Assembly: GCF_000237925.1 (NCBI RefSeq)
Contig: NW_017386029.1
Coordinates: forward strand, 1,178,001-1,242,000
Reading direction: 5' to 3'
DNA length: 64,000 nucleotides
From: Schistosoma mansoni
Lineage: Eukaryota > Platyhelminthes > Trematoda > Strigeidida > Schistosomatidae
Positions within the stretch are counted from its first letter, which is position 1. Each line of letters begins with the position of its first letter. Below are positions 11,634 through 23,244 of the stretch, in pieces. The translations under genes and the position numbers were made by a program. Under the pieces are notes generated by a model that saw nothing but the letters and a program-made list of their open reading frames with translations, had not been told where the DNA came from and did no database searches.

Positions 11634-11801
11634 CAGAAGGGGTTTTGTGGAGAATTTAGTATTTTCATAGTTGAAATCATGAGTCAATTGAAGCTAGACC
11701 ACCAAGAAAAACCTAGAAGCACTGTTTGACGACCGTTTCGTCCTATTATGGGACTCCTCAGCAGTGCGCATCCACGATCCCGCACTCGCGAGATTTAAAT
11801 G
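11634..11801 (-). mobile_element. Family C repeat
   Basis: Starts at the full terminus (CAGAAGGGGTTTTGTGGAG), inverted, through the ribozyme to CTCGCGAGATT. The ribozyme core is intact but has three extra bases after the cleavage site. Confidence 0.8.
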
Positions 11802-12520
11802 ACGAATAAAGAGAAAAATTATCTATGAATACAATTTTACAGCTTAAGTAAATGAATTCATCGTAAGAAAAAATTTTCTTCGCCAAATTGTCTTCTTTAT
11901 TCAATCATAATTCTTTTTGGAAACAATGTAATTCTTTAATAATGATGTTAGATTTTAAATTAAAGGTTGAATTTTCACTAAGATACAACTTGAATAGTTT
12001 GTTCAATACAAGAGTTAGTTGGTAGGTCATCAACGTTAATGATCTATGTTCAATTATTGGAGGCCTACTCGAGTTAGACGGGAACGGTGTAACGAACAAG
12101 CTAACTTCGATATCACACATCGCGGTCAGCATATAACGTGGATTACCCCATTCGACGTATTTGAAGACTGTATAACACAAAGAGCACGATTACGTAAATA
12201 TATTAGTAAGAATGAGTACAGAGATTTTAATGAGACCACCACCGCATTAGCCAGTCCATGGCGTATGGTTAACTGATGCGTGTTTTGTTGTCCTTGACTT
12301 TGACAGGGATCGATGATCTGTCTGATATTCAATGACCCAACTCCCGGATTATTTGGCTAGCGCTTGGTGACATTTCACTGCCTCTACAAGTTCAAGTTGA
12401 TATTGATTAAAACAACTCACTTAATGATATGTTTTGAATCAACTTGTATATTCATGTATATTTTTTTCAAATGAATGTTTGTATTTTTTGTCCTAGATAC
12501 ATTAAATGATAAGATAAAGA
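11802..12520. other. No gene seen
   Basis: The GC-richer stretch 12055-12400 has short open frames on both strands without recognisable domains. Confidence 0.45.
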
Positions 12521-12755
12521 GGGTGAGACTATAATTTATAGACAACCTTTGAGTGATGCTACAATAATCTTCAAAGTGCTCACCTAATAATTAGGACCGA
12601 ATGGAGGTTATAAACTAGTGTGAGGAATTAGAATTATGATTTACAGCTAAAATGCCAAAACGTTATTTGGTCGAGTGGATGAATGAATTTCACGCCAAAA
12701 TCCAAGACCCGTCATCTTATATCTGATTGGTTCGTCCATAAGTTAAAGTCTCGCC
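12521..12755 (+). mobile_element. Merlin-derived MITE
   Basis: 235 bp with no coding capacity. The left end GGGTGAGACTATAATTTATA and the right end (TTGGTTCGTCC ... GTCTCGCC) are diverged versions of the Merlin termini at 10259 and 11369, including the GATTGG box inside the right end. No clean target duplication was seen. A second, less complete copy lies at 52647. Confidence 0.65.
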
Positions 12756-12933
12756 AATATACAGTATATATAATGTACTGAGTATCTACAAAGATAATTC
12801 AGTATATAAAATAATTCTAATGTGATTAAACTGATTTTCTGCTTGATGATTTCATTAATAGTAAACATTAACTGTATTCGTTCATTAGGTTTGTTATAAA
12901 AAACTATCTGAATAATTTGGTAACCTTAAAAAC

Positions 12934-13184
12934 CATGAGTCAATTGAAGCTAGACCACCAAGAAAAACCTAGAAGCACTGTTTGACGACCGTTTCGTCCT
13001 ATTATGGGACTCCTCAGCAGTGCGCATCCACGATCCCGCACTCGCGAGATTCGAACCCAGGACCTTCCAGTCCCATAATAGGACGAAACGGCCGTCCAGT
13101 GTTTCCAGGTTTTTGATGTTGGTCTAGCTTCAATTGACTTATGATTTCAACTGCAAATACTAAATTCTCCACAAAAACCCCTTC
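12934..13184. mobile_element. Family C fold-back with 13-bp target duplication
   Basis: 251 bp, inverted unit then direct ribozyme 3' part and tail, flanked by TAACCTTAAAAAC at 12921-12933 and 13185-13197. Confidence 0.9.
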
Positions 13185-13339
13185 TAACCTTAAAAACATC
13201 TATAGCTCTTTTCTGTTTTAAAAAAAGCAGGATACTAATAGTCTTGTATCAGACTAATCATGGAGAACATGGTGATCTGTTACTAATTCTTTTACGTCTT
13301 TTTTGGAGTATAAAAACTCTTCATACTTTAAACATCTAA

Positions 13340-13745
13340 CTCATCATAGCTAGATCACTATTAAAAACCAGGAGGAACTGGACAGGTATTCCGTCCTAAC
13401 AGGGGACCCTCTAGGGGTGCCCATTCACAACCCTACTACAGAAGATGACAACTAGGACGTTTGGTTTCGCATGCGAATATTTAACCTCCATACCACTGAG
13501 ACCATAGCGTGCATGTTCAACTTCTATCAGTTTATGACATTAAATGAATATCTCCGATTGTCTGTTTTGAATAACTGCCTCACACTCACGATGATCGAAT
13601 TATACTGGTCATGGTTTCTCACCAGAACACCAGGAACAGTAACTAAAAGTGCTTTCTGATTCTGAATAACGGTCTAGCTAAGGTCAGTTGATGATTTAAA
13701 CTCCAAAAATTTCACATCCTCTATAAAGCCCTATACTGATCATTA
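13340..13745 (-). mobile_element. Old family C repeat
   Basis: Whole unit recognisable but decayed, ending in CCCTATACTGATCA. Confidence 0.6.
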
Positions 13746-14361
13746 GAGATCTCTTTCATTAAGGTCTATTTTTGAAATATCAAGATCATAGACAATTTTT
13801 CTTTGATGTGCAATATGCGCGACTGTAATTATGTTTAAAATATAATTTTAGTCCCATGAATTTTTATGCTTTTGTTTTTGACTATACATTATCAAGGTGT
13901 ATAATCATGGGTCTTGTCCGGTCCTGTCCAATGGATCCAGTGTTAACTGACTACAACATTATTAGGAACTTTCATTGTCCAATAAGTGAAAAAATAGAAC
14001 AATTCTCTTGATTGATGTTTCTACTCAAATGATTTTGATTCTGTTTTATGTAAAAATGGTTCTGCTATGAGATGTAAGTTATAAATTTTAAAATTTTTCT
14101 GAATGACTAAACGTTTACCTTGTGTATTGATATTATAGCATGTAGATCTATGATCAAACACTATTCAACTTTTCCAAAACTAATTGGATTCTACAATGGT
14201 CATACAGAAGCTCTAAAATGTTCATTTGTTCTGACCTTAATTTCTTGAGATGTCTATCTGATAAGTCTTCTAATTGAACGCTAGATTTGATTTCTTAAGC
14301 TTTCTAGTAACCCCCAGGCTAAATCTACACAGAGACTTGAACACTAGAAAAAAGCGCTTAT

Positions 14362-14995
14362 GTACAGAAAATCTAGGTTATTTATAGTATTTTAGATAGC
14401 CTTGGGCTTCAAGAAATCTCTGGAACGTTACTAAACATAGTGGCCGTATAAGTAACCACCCAATCAGAAACGCGACAAGTAACTATTTACTTTTCTAGAT
14501 GTTTCTGGCAAAACTTCTATTGAACACTGATTGAATAAGATGTTTCTCAGCGTTTTCAGAGTGTTTTTGGCTTTTTTTCGAGGAATTTTCTGGATCTCCC
14601 CAACATTGTCACTATTTGAAACCTTTTTTCATGCAGATGCAATGGGATTTTGAATTCTCCAATATATATTTTATTTTATTTGGACTAGGTTGCTGCATAG
14701 TGTCTCTAATTTTGTAATGAAAATCTTGTTGTTATACTCTAAAGGTTCATTTATGTACAGAAAATATAGGGTTTTTATAGTATTTTAGAAGTCTTCGAGT
14801 TCTCCTGAAAATTCCGGAATACTATTAAACATAGTAGCAGTGTAATAATCAGCCAATCAGAAAATCTACATATGACTTTTCACTTTCGTGATGTTTCTAG
14901 CAAAACTTCTAATCAAACGCTGATTGGATAAAATGCCTTTTAATGTTTCCTGAGCTTGTCATGTCTATTGTGAAAAATTTTTGTGGATTACCCCA
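14362..14995 (+). repeat. Diverged tandem duplication, period about 394 bp
   Basis: GTACAGAAAAT at 14362 recurs at 14756, and the next ~240 bp align (CAAAACTTCTA, GATGTTTCT, CCAATCAGAAA). Family not recognised. Confidence 0.65.
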
Positions 14996-15092
14996 ATATA
15001 GTTTACATTTCCTTGTTTGATTCCAGTAATTCATGCTATTTTTTAAATCATTAATAAATTTCAGGTAATAATAATAATAAAATTAATTGTAA

Positions 15093-15440
15093 GCAGAGAT
15101 GGATAGTGGCTAGCAGTGGAATCCAGGATGCGCGTTTCGTCCTCTTTGGGACTTGTCAACTGGATGTATATTCATCTCAGAGTTGATGTTCACTCTGGGA
15201 CTCGAACCCTGTACCGTTCGTTTCAAACACCATCGTATTTTCCACTCAGCTACTGAGTCCTGATAGCCACTTGGTTGTGCAATGGGATGAATAACGCAAT
15301 GGCGTTGGAAGCGAACAGTACTAGCTTCGAGTCCGAGAGTGGACATCAAATCTGACAGGCAGGTGCATTCAGCTGACGAGTCCCAAATAGGACGAAACGC
15401 GCGTCCTAGATTCCACTGCTAATCACTATCCATATTTGCT
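15093..15440. mobile_element. Family A repeat, head-to-head inverted pair, ends at a gap
   Basis: 15093-15285 is inverted (ribozyme plus tRNA-like part) and 15286-15440 is direct. The direct ribozyme is intact in its core. The copy runs into 200 N. Confidence 0.82.
15361..15416 (+). ncRNA. Hammerhead ribozyme, family A
   Basis: CTGACGA at 15373-15379, stem II GTCCCAAATAGGAC, GAAA at 15394-15397, GTC at 15403-15405. Stem I has mismatches (CATTCAG against CTAGATT), so activity may be weak. Confidence 0.72.
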
Positions 15441-15640
15441 NNNNNNNNNNNNNNNNNNNNNNNNNNNNNNNNNNNNNNNNNNNNNNNNNNNNNNNNNNNN
15501 NNNNNNNNNNNNNNNNNNNNNNNNNNNNNNNNNNNNNNNNNNNNNNNNNNNNNNNNNNNNNNNNNNNNNNNNNNNNNNNNNNNNNNNNNNNNNNNNNNNN
15601 NNNNNNNNNNNNNNNNNNNNNNNNNNNNNNNNNNNNNNNN
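15441..15640. other. Assembly gap, 200 N
   Basis: Exactly 200 N, directly after a family A ribozyme unit. Confidence 0.98.
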
Positions 15641-16009
15641 ACGAATCATTATTGTTCTTACGATAATCATCGACTACACATTTAGTGATCATTACAATCT
15701 TAAAACGCTTTAAAGCTTAGAACCTAGTTTAATTATATATAATGCAAAGTCATTTCACAAAGACAACGTGCTTCTTCAGAGTCATACTTGGTTAACAAAC
15801 TAAATAAAGCTTCACAAGATTGAACATATACTCTAAAGCTGGGAATACCTGTTTAATTGTACTTTCAATCCATCAGTGTGAGATATGCTCTGAATGAGTC
15901 CTACAGGAGGTCGGTCGCGGCCCGAATAGCTCAGTGGTAACGTCTCTGACTGTGAAGCTGAGTGACGCGGGATCGAATCCGCCAGGGAGCGTCAGTTCCC
16001 TCAAGATTA

Positions 16010-16069
16010 CAGGTACACCTTGCTGACGAGTGCCAAGTAGCACGAAACCCGGGTCCAGGGTTTCCTGTT
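16010..16069 (+). ncRNA. Hammerhead ribozyme, family B copy 1
   Basis: Core CTGACGA at 16023-16029, stem II GTGCCAAGTAGCAC, GAAA at 16044-16047, short stem III, cleavage site GTC at 16053-16055. Stem I pairs ACCTTG with CAGGGT. All core positions fit the hammerhead consensus. Confidence 0.88.
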
Positions 16070-16352
16070 GACCACCTCCAACCACCATGTTACCCTAATA
16101 TATATAGTGCCCGCAGTGTCGAGCCACCTAGACTGGTGGCCACATTGCAACTTGATCGATAGCATTCGATCAGCACTAAGGACCTGACACGCATGAGATT
16201 GATCACCACCCAGTGATCAATCAATTGTGATTAGATCTCAGTCCTACAGGAGGTCGGTCGCGGCCCGAATAGCTCAGTGGTAACGTCTCTGACTGTGAAG
16301 CTGAGTGACGCGGGATCGAATCCGCCAGGGAGCGTCAGTTCCCTCAAGATTA

Positions 16353-16412
16353 CAGGTACACCTTGCTGACGAGTGCCAAGTAGCACGAAACCCGGGTCCA
16401 GGGTTTCCTGTT
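16353..16412 (+). ncRNA. Hammerhead ribozyme, family B copy 2
   Basis: Identical core and stems to copy 1; predicted cleavage after 16398, 343 nt downstream. Confidence 0.88.
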
Positions 16413-16695
16413 GACCACCTCCAACCACCATGTTACCCTAATATATATAGTGCCCGCAGTGTCGAGCCACCTAGACTGGTGGCCACATTGCAACTTGATC
16501 GATAGCATTCGATCAGCACTAAGGACCTGACACGCATGAGATTGATCACCACCCAGTGATCAATCAATTGTGATTAGATCTCAGTCCTACAGGAGGTCGG
16601 TCGCGGCCCGAATAGCTCAGTGGTAACGTCTCTGACTGTGAAGCTGAGTGACGCGGGATCGAATCCGCCAGGGAGCGTCAGTTCCCTCAAGATTA

Positions 16696-16755
16696 CAGGT
16701 ACACCTTGCTGACGAGTGCCAAGTAGCACGAAACCCGGGTCCAGGGTTTCCTGTT
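16696..16755 (+). ncRNA. Hammerhead ribozyme, family B copy 3
   Basis: Identical core and stems; predicted cleavage after 16741. Confidence 0.88.
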
Positions 16756-17038
16756 GACCACCTCCAACCACCATGTTACCCTAATATATATAGTGCCCGC
16801 AGTGTCGAGCCACCTAGACTGGTGGCCACATTGCAACTTGATCGATAGCATTCGATCAGCACTAAGGACTTGACACGAATGAGATTGATCACCACCCAGT
16901 GATCAATCAATTGTGATTAGATCTCAGTCCTACAGGAGGTCGGTCGCGGCCCGAATAGCTCAGTGGTAACGTCTCTGACCGTGAAGCTGAGTGACACGGG
17001 ATCGAATCCGTCAGGGAGCATCAGTTCCCTCAAGATTA

Positions 17039-17098
17039 CAGGTACACCTTGCTGACGAGTGCCAAGTAGCACGAAACCCGGGTCCAGGGTTTCCTGTT
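17039..17098 (+). ncRNA. Hammerhead ribozyme, family B copy 4
   Basis: Core unchanged although the rest of this unit has several substitutions; predicted cleavage after 17084. Confidence 0.86.
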
Positions 17099-17126
17099 GA
17101 TCACCTCCAACCACCATGTTAAGGAA

Positions 17127-17186
17127 ACAGATAACTTGTTGAAATATCTGGATGATAGGAACAGGTAGCCCAGATATTCAAGCAGA
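17127..17186 (-). repeat. Repeat family G fragment
   Basis: Inverted 60-bp piece (CCAGATATTCAAGCAGAC) wedged between the family B array and a family A repeat. Confidence 0.55.
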
Positions 17187-17296
17187 CTAGAGTGAACATC
17201 AACTCTGAGATGCAGGTACATCCAGCTGACGAGTCCTAAATGGGACGAAACGCATGTCCTTGATTCCATTGCTAGCCGTTATCCATCTTTGCTTAC
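17186..17296 (+). mobile_element. Family A repeat, ribozyme part
   Basis: Directly follows the family B array and a piece of repeat family G. Starts in the tRNA-like 3' half and ends CATCTTTGCTTAC. Confidence 0.78.
17212..17272 (+). ncRNA. Hammerhead ribozyme, family A
   Basis: CTGACGA at 17226-17232, stem II GTCCTAAATGGGAC, GAAA at 17247-17250, GTC at 17256-17258; stem I ATCCAG/CTTGAT with one mismatch. Confidence 0.78.
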
Positions 17297-17549
17297 AAGA
17301 CTGCCTTGTTATTACAAGACACATATGTTTTTTTTATTGAATGTTACATAAAATGTGTAATATAGTGTTTTAAACTTACACATAATAGATAAATAGGATA
17401 AATGAATTATGAAGCAAGTTTTATAATTCATTAATGAACTTATTGCTGTGGTTAATTAAACAATGAAAATGAATTTTCCCACTACTCTCTAGTTTAAAAC
17501 AATCATATTATATTAGGAAATGTTTGTCAACCGTAGTTTGTTTCTTATC

Positions 17550-17675
17550 AGAAGAGGGTTTTGTGGAGATTTTAGTAATTCAATAGTTGAATTCATGATC
17601 CAATTGAAGTTAGATCATCATAGAAAACCTGGAAGCACTGGACACCCGTTTCGACCTATTTTGGGACTCCTTAGA
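17550..17675 (-). mobile_element. Family C repeat, partial
   Basis: Full terminus (ATCAGAAGAGGGTTTTGTGG) and ribozyme 3' part; ends at GACTCCTTAGAAGTGTGAC. Confidence 0.7.
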
Positions 17676-17861
17676 AGTGTGACATAATGTTTCATCAAAT
17701 CTCTAACATTTACATTAATTAACTCAATATGGTAATAAAGAGAAAAAACTATGTTAGTTATTGCAGCTCTCATACAATCATTTTCGATAATGGTTAAATT
17801 TTGGTTAACTCCTTTTAATAACTTACTTAACAGACAATGTTATTCTAACAGTAACAATGTG

Positions 17862-20800
17862 CATAACTCCGCCTGTAGCTCCTCTAGAGTTACTGCCGGT
17901 CCCAAGCCCGGGTAAAGGAGGAGGGTTGGGCATGGGGTTAGCGAACCCATCCCGTATAAAATCAACTCGCTAAAAAAACGCTAACCAGAAAAAATCATTC
18001 AAACCATTCAAACTCTGCCCTGGGAGTAGAAGGAATAATTATGTCGTCTCATGATGAAAGCCGAGTTCCTTCGAAAGTCATGAGGCCGATGCACCTTCTA
18101 ACAACCAGAGCGACAATTTTTATAGGTACATGGAATGTCCGAACAATGTGGGAGACCGGAAGAATCTTCCAAATTGCTGCAGAAATGAGAAAATACAACC
18201 TGGAGGTGCTTGGAATCAGCGAAACATATTGGAAGCAGGTTGGACAACAACGACTATCTTCAGGAGGACTTCTGTTATACTCCGGTCATGAAGAAGGAAA
18301 TGCCCCACATACACAAGGAGTGGCATTGATGCTGTCCGGAAAAGCACAAAATGCACTTATTGGATGGGAATCTCATGGACCAAGGATCATCAAAGCCTCC
18401 TTCAAAACAAAGAGAGAGGGCATTACAATGAACGTCATCCAATGTTATGCGCCGACCAACGACTACAATGAAGACGTTAAAGACCTACGATAGGCTGCAG
18501 TCAATCGTTGAGAAGTGGCCAACAAAGGACCTGACCATTCTGATGGGAGATTCCAATGCCAAGGTTGGAAAGGATAACACTGGATACGAAGACGTCATGG
18601 GACGACATGGACTGGGAGAAAGGAACGAAAATGGTGAGAGATTTGCAAACCTATGTGCCTTCAATAAACTGGTCATAGGTGGCACCATATTCCCACACAA
18701 AAACATACACAAAGCCACTTGGATTTCACCGGATCACACTACACAGAATCAAATCGACCATATCTGCATCAACAAAAGTTCAGGAGGACGATGGAGGATG
18801 TGAGAACCAGAAGAGGAGTTGATATAGCATCCGATTATCATTTGCTGGTCGTCAAGATGAAACTAAAACTCAAGAAGCACTGGACAACGGCGCGGACAAC
18901 ATAACAAAAGTTTAGTACGGCCTTTCTTCGAGATGCTGACAAGCTCAACAAATTCAACATAGCCCTCAGTAACAGGTTCCAGGCCTTTCATGATCTACTC
19001 AATGGAGAGGGAACTACCATAGAGAGCAACTGGAAAGGCATCAAGGAGGCAATAGTTTCAACATGTCAGGAGGTTCTGGGCCAAAAGAAGCACCATCACA
19101 AGGAATGGATCACTGTTGGTACACTGGATAAAATTGAAGAAAGGAGGAACAAGAAGGCAGCAATCAATATCAGCCGAACCAGAGCGGAAAAAGCCAAGGC
19201 ACAAGCCGAATACACAGAGGCAAACAAGCAAGTGAAGAGGAGCATCAGAACCGATAAACGTAAATATGTGGAAGATTTAGCAATGATAGCGGAAAAGGCT
19301 GCAAGAGAGGGAAACATGAGACAACTGTATGATACAACAAAGAAACTCGCTGGAAATTACCGTAAGCCAGAAAGACCAGTGAAAAGCAAGGAAGGCAAAG
19401 TAATCACCGACATTGAAGAACAACGAAACAGGTGGGTAGAACACTTCAAAGAACTCTTGAATCGACCAACTCCACTGAACCCACCCAACATCGAAGCAGC
19501 ACCCACAGACCTCCCAATCGATGTTGGCCCACCAACAATTGAAGAGATCAGCATGACCATTAGACAAGTCAAGAGTGGCAAAGCAGCGGGACCAGACAAC
19601 ATCCCGGCAGAGGCACTGAAAGCAGATGTAGCAGCAACTGCCAAGATACTCCACATCCTCTTCAGTAAGATTTGGGACGAAGAACAAGTACCAATAGACT
19701 GGAAAAAAGGACTTCTCATCAAGATACCAAAGAAAGGCGACCTCAGCAAGTGCGACAACTACAGGGACATCACTCTGCTCTCAATACCAGGAAAAGTCTT
19801 CAACAGAGTATTGTTAAACAGGATGAAGGATTCAGTGGACGCCCAACTTCGAGATCAACAGGCTGGATTTCGTAAGGATAGATCGTGCACAGATCAAATC
19901 GCAACTCTACGTATCATTGTGGAACAATCAATCGAATGGAATTCATCACTCTACATCAACTTCATCGACTACGAGAAGGCATTTGATAGCGTGGACAGGA
20001 CGACACTATGGAGGCTTCTTCGACACTACGGCGTGCCTGAGAAGATAGTCAATATCATACGGAACTCCTATGACGGACTAAACTGCCAAATCGTACACGG
20101 AGGACAACTCACCGACTCGTTTGAAGTAAAGACCGGTGTTAGGCAAGGTTGCTTACTCTCACCCTTTCTCTTTCTCCTGGTGATCGACTGGATCGTGAAG
20201 ACGTCAACATCTGGAGGGATGCACGGGATACAGTGGACAGGCAGGATGCATCTTGACGATTTAGACTTCGCCGATGACCTGGTTCTTCTATCACAAACGC
20301 AACAACAAATGCAGGGGAAAACGACCAGTGTGGCAGCAGCCTCAGCAGCAGTAGGTCTCAATATAAACAAAGAGAAAAGCAAGACTCTCCGATACAATAC
20401 AACAAGCACCAATCAAATTACACTTGATGGAGAAGCTTTGGAGGATTTGGAAACCTTTACATATCTGAGCAGCATCATTGATGAACACGGTGGATCAGAT
20501 GCAGATGTGAGGGCGCCGATCGGCAAAGCAAGAACAGCATACCTACAACTGAAAAACATCTGGAACTCAAAGCAATTGTCAACCAACACCAAGGTTAGAA
20601 TTTTCAATACAAATGTCAAGACAGTTCTACCGTATGGGGCGGAGACGTGAAGAAGTACGAAAGCCATTATCCAGAAGATACAAGTGTTTATTAACAGTTG
20701 TCTACACAAGATACTTCGGATCCGATGGCCAGACACCATCAGAAACAAGTTACTGTGAGAGGCAACAAACCAGATTCCATCCAATGGAGGAAGAAATCAG

Positions 20801-21064
20801 GAAGAAGCGCTGGAAGTGGGTTGGGTACACCTTGAGAAAATCACCTAAATGTGTCACAAGACAAGCCCACACATGGAATCCTGAAGGTCAAAGGGGAAGA
20901 GGAAGACCAAAGAACACATTACACCGTGAATTAGAGACAGACATGAGAAGAATGAACAAGAACTGGATAGAACTAGAAAAGAAGGCCCAAGACAGAGTGG
21001 GTTGGAGAAAGCTGGTCGGCGGCCTATGCTCCATTGGGAGTAACAGGCGTAAGTAAGTAAGTAA
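17862..21064 (+). mobile_element. RTE-clade LINE, full length, broken
   Basis: About 3.2 kb. It starts with a 5' region of the kind seen in RTE elements (CCCAAGCCCGGGTAAAGGAG) and ends in a (GTAA)n tail rather than poly(A). Flanking copies of GTAACAATGTG at 17851-17861 and 21065-21075 look like the target-site duplication, although the GTAA part could belong to the tail. The single reading frame codes endonuclease then reverse transcriptase. Resembles the schistosome SR2/Perere-3 group, which cannot be told apart by eye. Confidence 0.88.
18041..21056 (+). pseudogene. RTE polyprotein: AP endonuclease plus reverse transcriptase, broken
   Basis: The endonuclease begins near GTWNVRTM and includes CYAPTNDYNEDV and a metal-site region LMGDSNAKVGKDN. 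The reverse transcriptase follows with QAGFRKDRSCTDQI, FIDYEKAFDSVDR, GVRQGCLLSPF and the catalytic box FADD. The C-terminal tail runs to [12 protein letters not shown] and stop. At least five defects were counted: a frame change near 18480, another near 18775, a stop at 18902-18904, stops at 20648 and near 20757, and a frame change before the last segment. The longest open part is 18905-20650 and holds the whole reverse transcriptase. The element is therefore not autonomous now, though its sequence is little decayed. Confidence 0.88.
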
Positions 21065-21343
21065 GTAACAATGTGAATATCTCTTTGTACTATTATGATC
21101 ACTATCATATCTGTATAGACGTGTATTCTTGATCACATGACAGATTCTAGTCAAAATGTTGATCGCTTAAATATCACTTGATGATTCATTCTCTTCCTCA
21201 TGTATATATGTACTCGAATCCTATTATTAACCTTTCCTTTTCCTTGATGTTTCCTTATACAATTCGACTATAAGTTTGACTCAACATCGACTCGCATACA
21301 TACATTCGCCTCTTTGCTTTAAACTGTATCAATATGCTCATAA

Positions 21344-21648
21344 TGTGTTATGGGTTATTGATATCCACATAAGTAATATATAACGATGATCGAACATTGA
21401 ATGTATTTCAGTAGAAGATCGATAAGGAGAGAATGGGAACGGTACGCAATTGGTATGAAAATGCATGAACAATTATAATCGGAGACTATGGACGAATATT
21501 TACAGAAGGAACAGTTAAAATTGAGACAATTGATTGTTATTTTGAAAATTAACTGTTCACTATATGGTTCTCATATTTTAATGAGATATTCTGTAATGTT
21601 GTGCTAAAATACACATGATTGTCGCCACTATTGTTCTTGTTCACTACA
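21344..21648 (+). mobile_element. Solo LTR, family 3, first of a tandem pair
   Basis: Starts TGTGTTATGGGTTATTGATA and ends TTCACTACA. Diverged from the next copy and closer to the inverted copies at 29692 and 48869. Confidence 0.7.
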
Positions 21649-21650
21649 AT

Positions 21651-21950
21651 TGTAGTGTGGCCTACTTATATCCACATAAGTAGTATATAGCGATGGTCAA
21701 ACATAGAATGTATTTTGGCAGAAGACCGATGAGGAAAGAGCTGAAATGAAACGCAATTAGTAGGAAAATGCATGAACAATGGAATTAGAGAAAATGAATA
21801 GATATTTACAGAAGAAACAGTGAAGATTGAGACAATTGATTGTTATTTTGCAAATTAATTGTTTTGTTGTATGGTTATCAGAATTTAGTAAGTCTGTAAG
21901 TTGTGTCTTAATACATTTGATTGTCACCAACTGGTGTTCTGTTCACTACA
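21651..21950 (+). mobile_element. Solo LTR, family 3, second of a tandem pair
   Basis: Starts TGTAGTGTGGCCTAC two bases after the previous LTR and ends TTCACTACA. Closer to the LTRs of the 34637 element. Confidence 0.72.
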
Positions 21951-22079
21951 CAATAACTTTATGCTCTGTACTATCCTTTAATAAGCTGTACTTACCGTTT
22001 CTTTTTTTCTTCTAATTTTAAACACCGTTGTAACAATTACAAAAATGATTAATTAAGAAAAAAAAACCACTCTAACACA

Positions 22080-22480
22080 TTTAACAATTACAAATCAACT
22101 AATTTTAGATGCACAAAAAAAAAGAAGAAAGAAAAATAAAAAAAGAAAAACAGAAGAAAGAAAAAGAGAAAGAAAGAAAAAAGAAAAAGAGAGAAAAAAG
22201 AAAAATTTACAAACAACAAATGTATCCCATCCATTTATAAATATTTCCTTATGTTACATTAAAAATTAAATAAATAAAAAAAGAACCCAAATAATAAGAG
22301 ATGACTTTAATAAAACCCAAAACTGTTTCATCCTCTATCTACATAATTTATATTGTAAAGAAAAGGATACAATTTATGATTAGATTAGTACTTTTATAGC
22401 CAGAAAAAAATGAGAAAAATAGAGAAAAGAAAAGAAAAGAAGAAGAAGAAGCAGAAGGAGAAGAAGAAGAAGAAGAAGAG
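22080..22480 (+). repeat. Purine-rich A/G tract
   Basis: Long AAAG/GAAGAA-type stretches at 22110-22205 and 22405-22480; low complexity, not coding. Confidence 0.8.
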
Positions 22481-22761
22481 TAGATCACTAACATTATAAA
22501 AGATACAATTTTGTTAGAAATAAAATAAAAAAAAACTAGGTCAAATGGTTTGAAAAAAAAGTCAGATGATAAGAGAATATTGAATTTTGAAAAATAAGGG
22601 TACATTACAATTTGTGTTAAAATTTAATAAGCATAAAGTTACAAGTTTATATATACACATATATCTATATATGTATAGGTATAGGTATATTTGAAATGAT
22701 TAAATTACACAAACTTAAAGTTTGTCAGTAATGTATAAGGTGAAAATATATTTATTTTCAT

Positions 22762-23206
22762 AGTTGAAAGCATGAGTCAATTGAAGCTGGACCGCAATGG
22801 AAAACCAGGAAGTACTGTTTGATTGCCGTCTCGTCCTATTGCGGGACTCCTCAGAAGTGCGCATCCACGATCCCGCCTCGGGAGTTTCGAACCTAGGATC
22901 TATCAATCTCGCGTGCGAGCGCTTAACCACTAGGCTATTGAGCCAGTATTCAACGGTGTTAATGTCTTACTTCAACCAATCCACGAAATTGAGCGACCAT
23001 TCACCATTGCCTTCAATCAGTTGATATCTCATAACAGACCTGGTTGAACTCCATTGGTCACTGCTTCTCACTAGAACACCACTGCTGAGTCTCACAATAG
23101 GACCAAACGGTCATCCAGTGCTTTCAGGTTTTCCATGGTGGTCTAGCTTCAATTGACTTATGATTTAAACTATAACATTACTAAAATCTTCACAAACCCC
23201 CTTCTG
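22762..23206. mobile_element. Long family C copy with 14-bp target duplication
   Basis: About 445 bp: inverted ribozyme, tRNA-like block and body, then a direct ribozyme 3' part and tail. Flanked by ATATTTATTTTCAT at 22748-22761 and 23207-23220. Confidence 0.87.
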
Positions 23207-23244
23207 ATATTTATTTTCATTATATGGGATTTGTGACAATTTTA

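Larger units (their letters stand above)
15897..17121 (+). repeat. Family B hammerhead repeat: head-to-tail array of 343-bp units
   Basis: About 3.6 units with a period of exactly 343 bp. The units are nearly identical, and the last, partial one is the most diverged. Each holds a tRNA-like block with box A-like TAGCTCAGTGG and box B-like GGATCGAATCC, then a type I hammerhead ribozyme, then a linker with an inverted motif around TTGATCGATAGCATTCGATC. Cleavage at each ribozyme would release 343-nt monomers. This tandem, ribozyme-bearing, tRNA-like layout matches the elements called retrozymes. It ends at CCACCATGTTA, where other repeat debris begins. Confidence 0.88.

Noticed and set aside
12521-12755. 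Part of the full Merlin element at 10259
   Set aside because: It has its own diverged terminal repeats and lies more than 1 kb beyond the Merlin right end, so it is a separate element.
15920-16000. Family B block as a functional tRNA gene
   Set aside because: Box A and B motifs are there, but the clover-leaf is imperfect, the block is repeated with the unit, and it is joined to a ribozyme; tRNA-derived repeat is the better reading.
15888-17117. Repeated 66-71 codon open frames on both strands
   Set aside because: They recur with the 343-bp period and translate the tRNA-like and ribozyme sequence; they are by-products of the tandem repeat.
15897-17121. CRISPR-like array
   Set aside because: Units are 343 bp with no short repeat/spacer pattern, and the organism is an animal.
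19277-19758. Minus-strand open frames of 133-136 codons inside the LINE
   Set aside because: Shadows of the reverse-transcriptase frame on the opposite strand.
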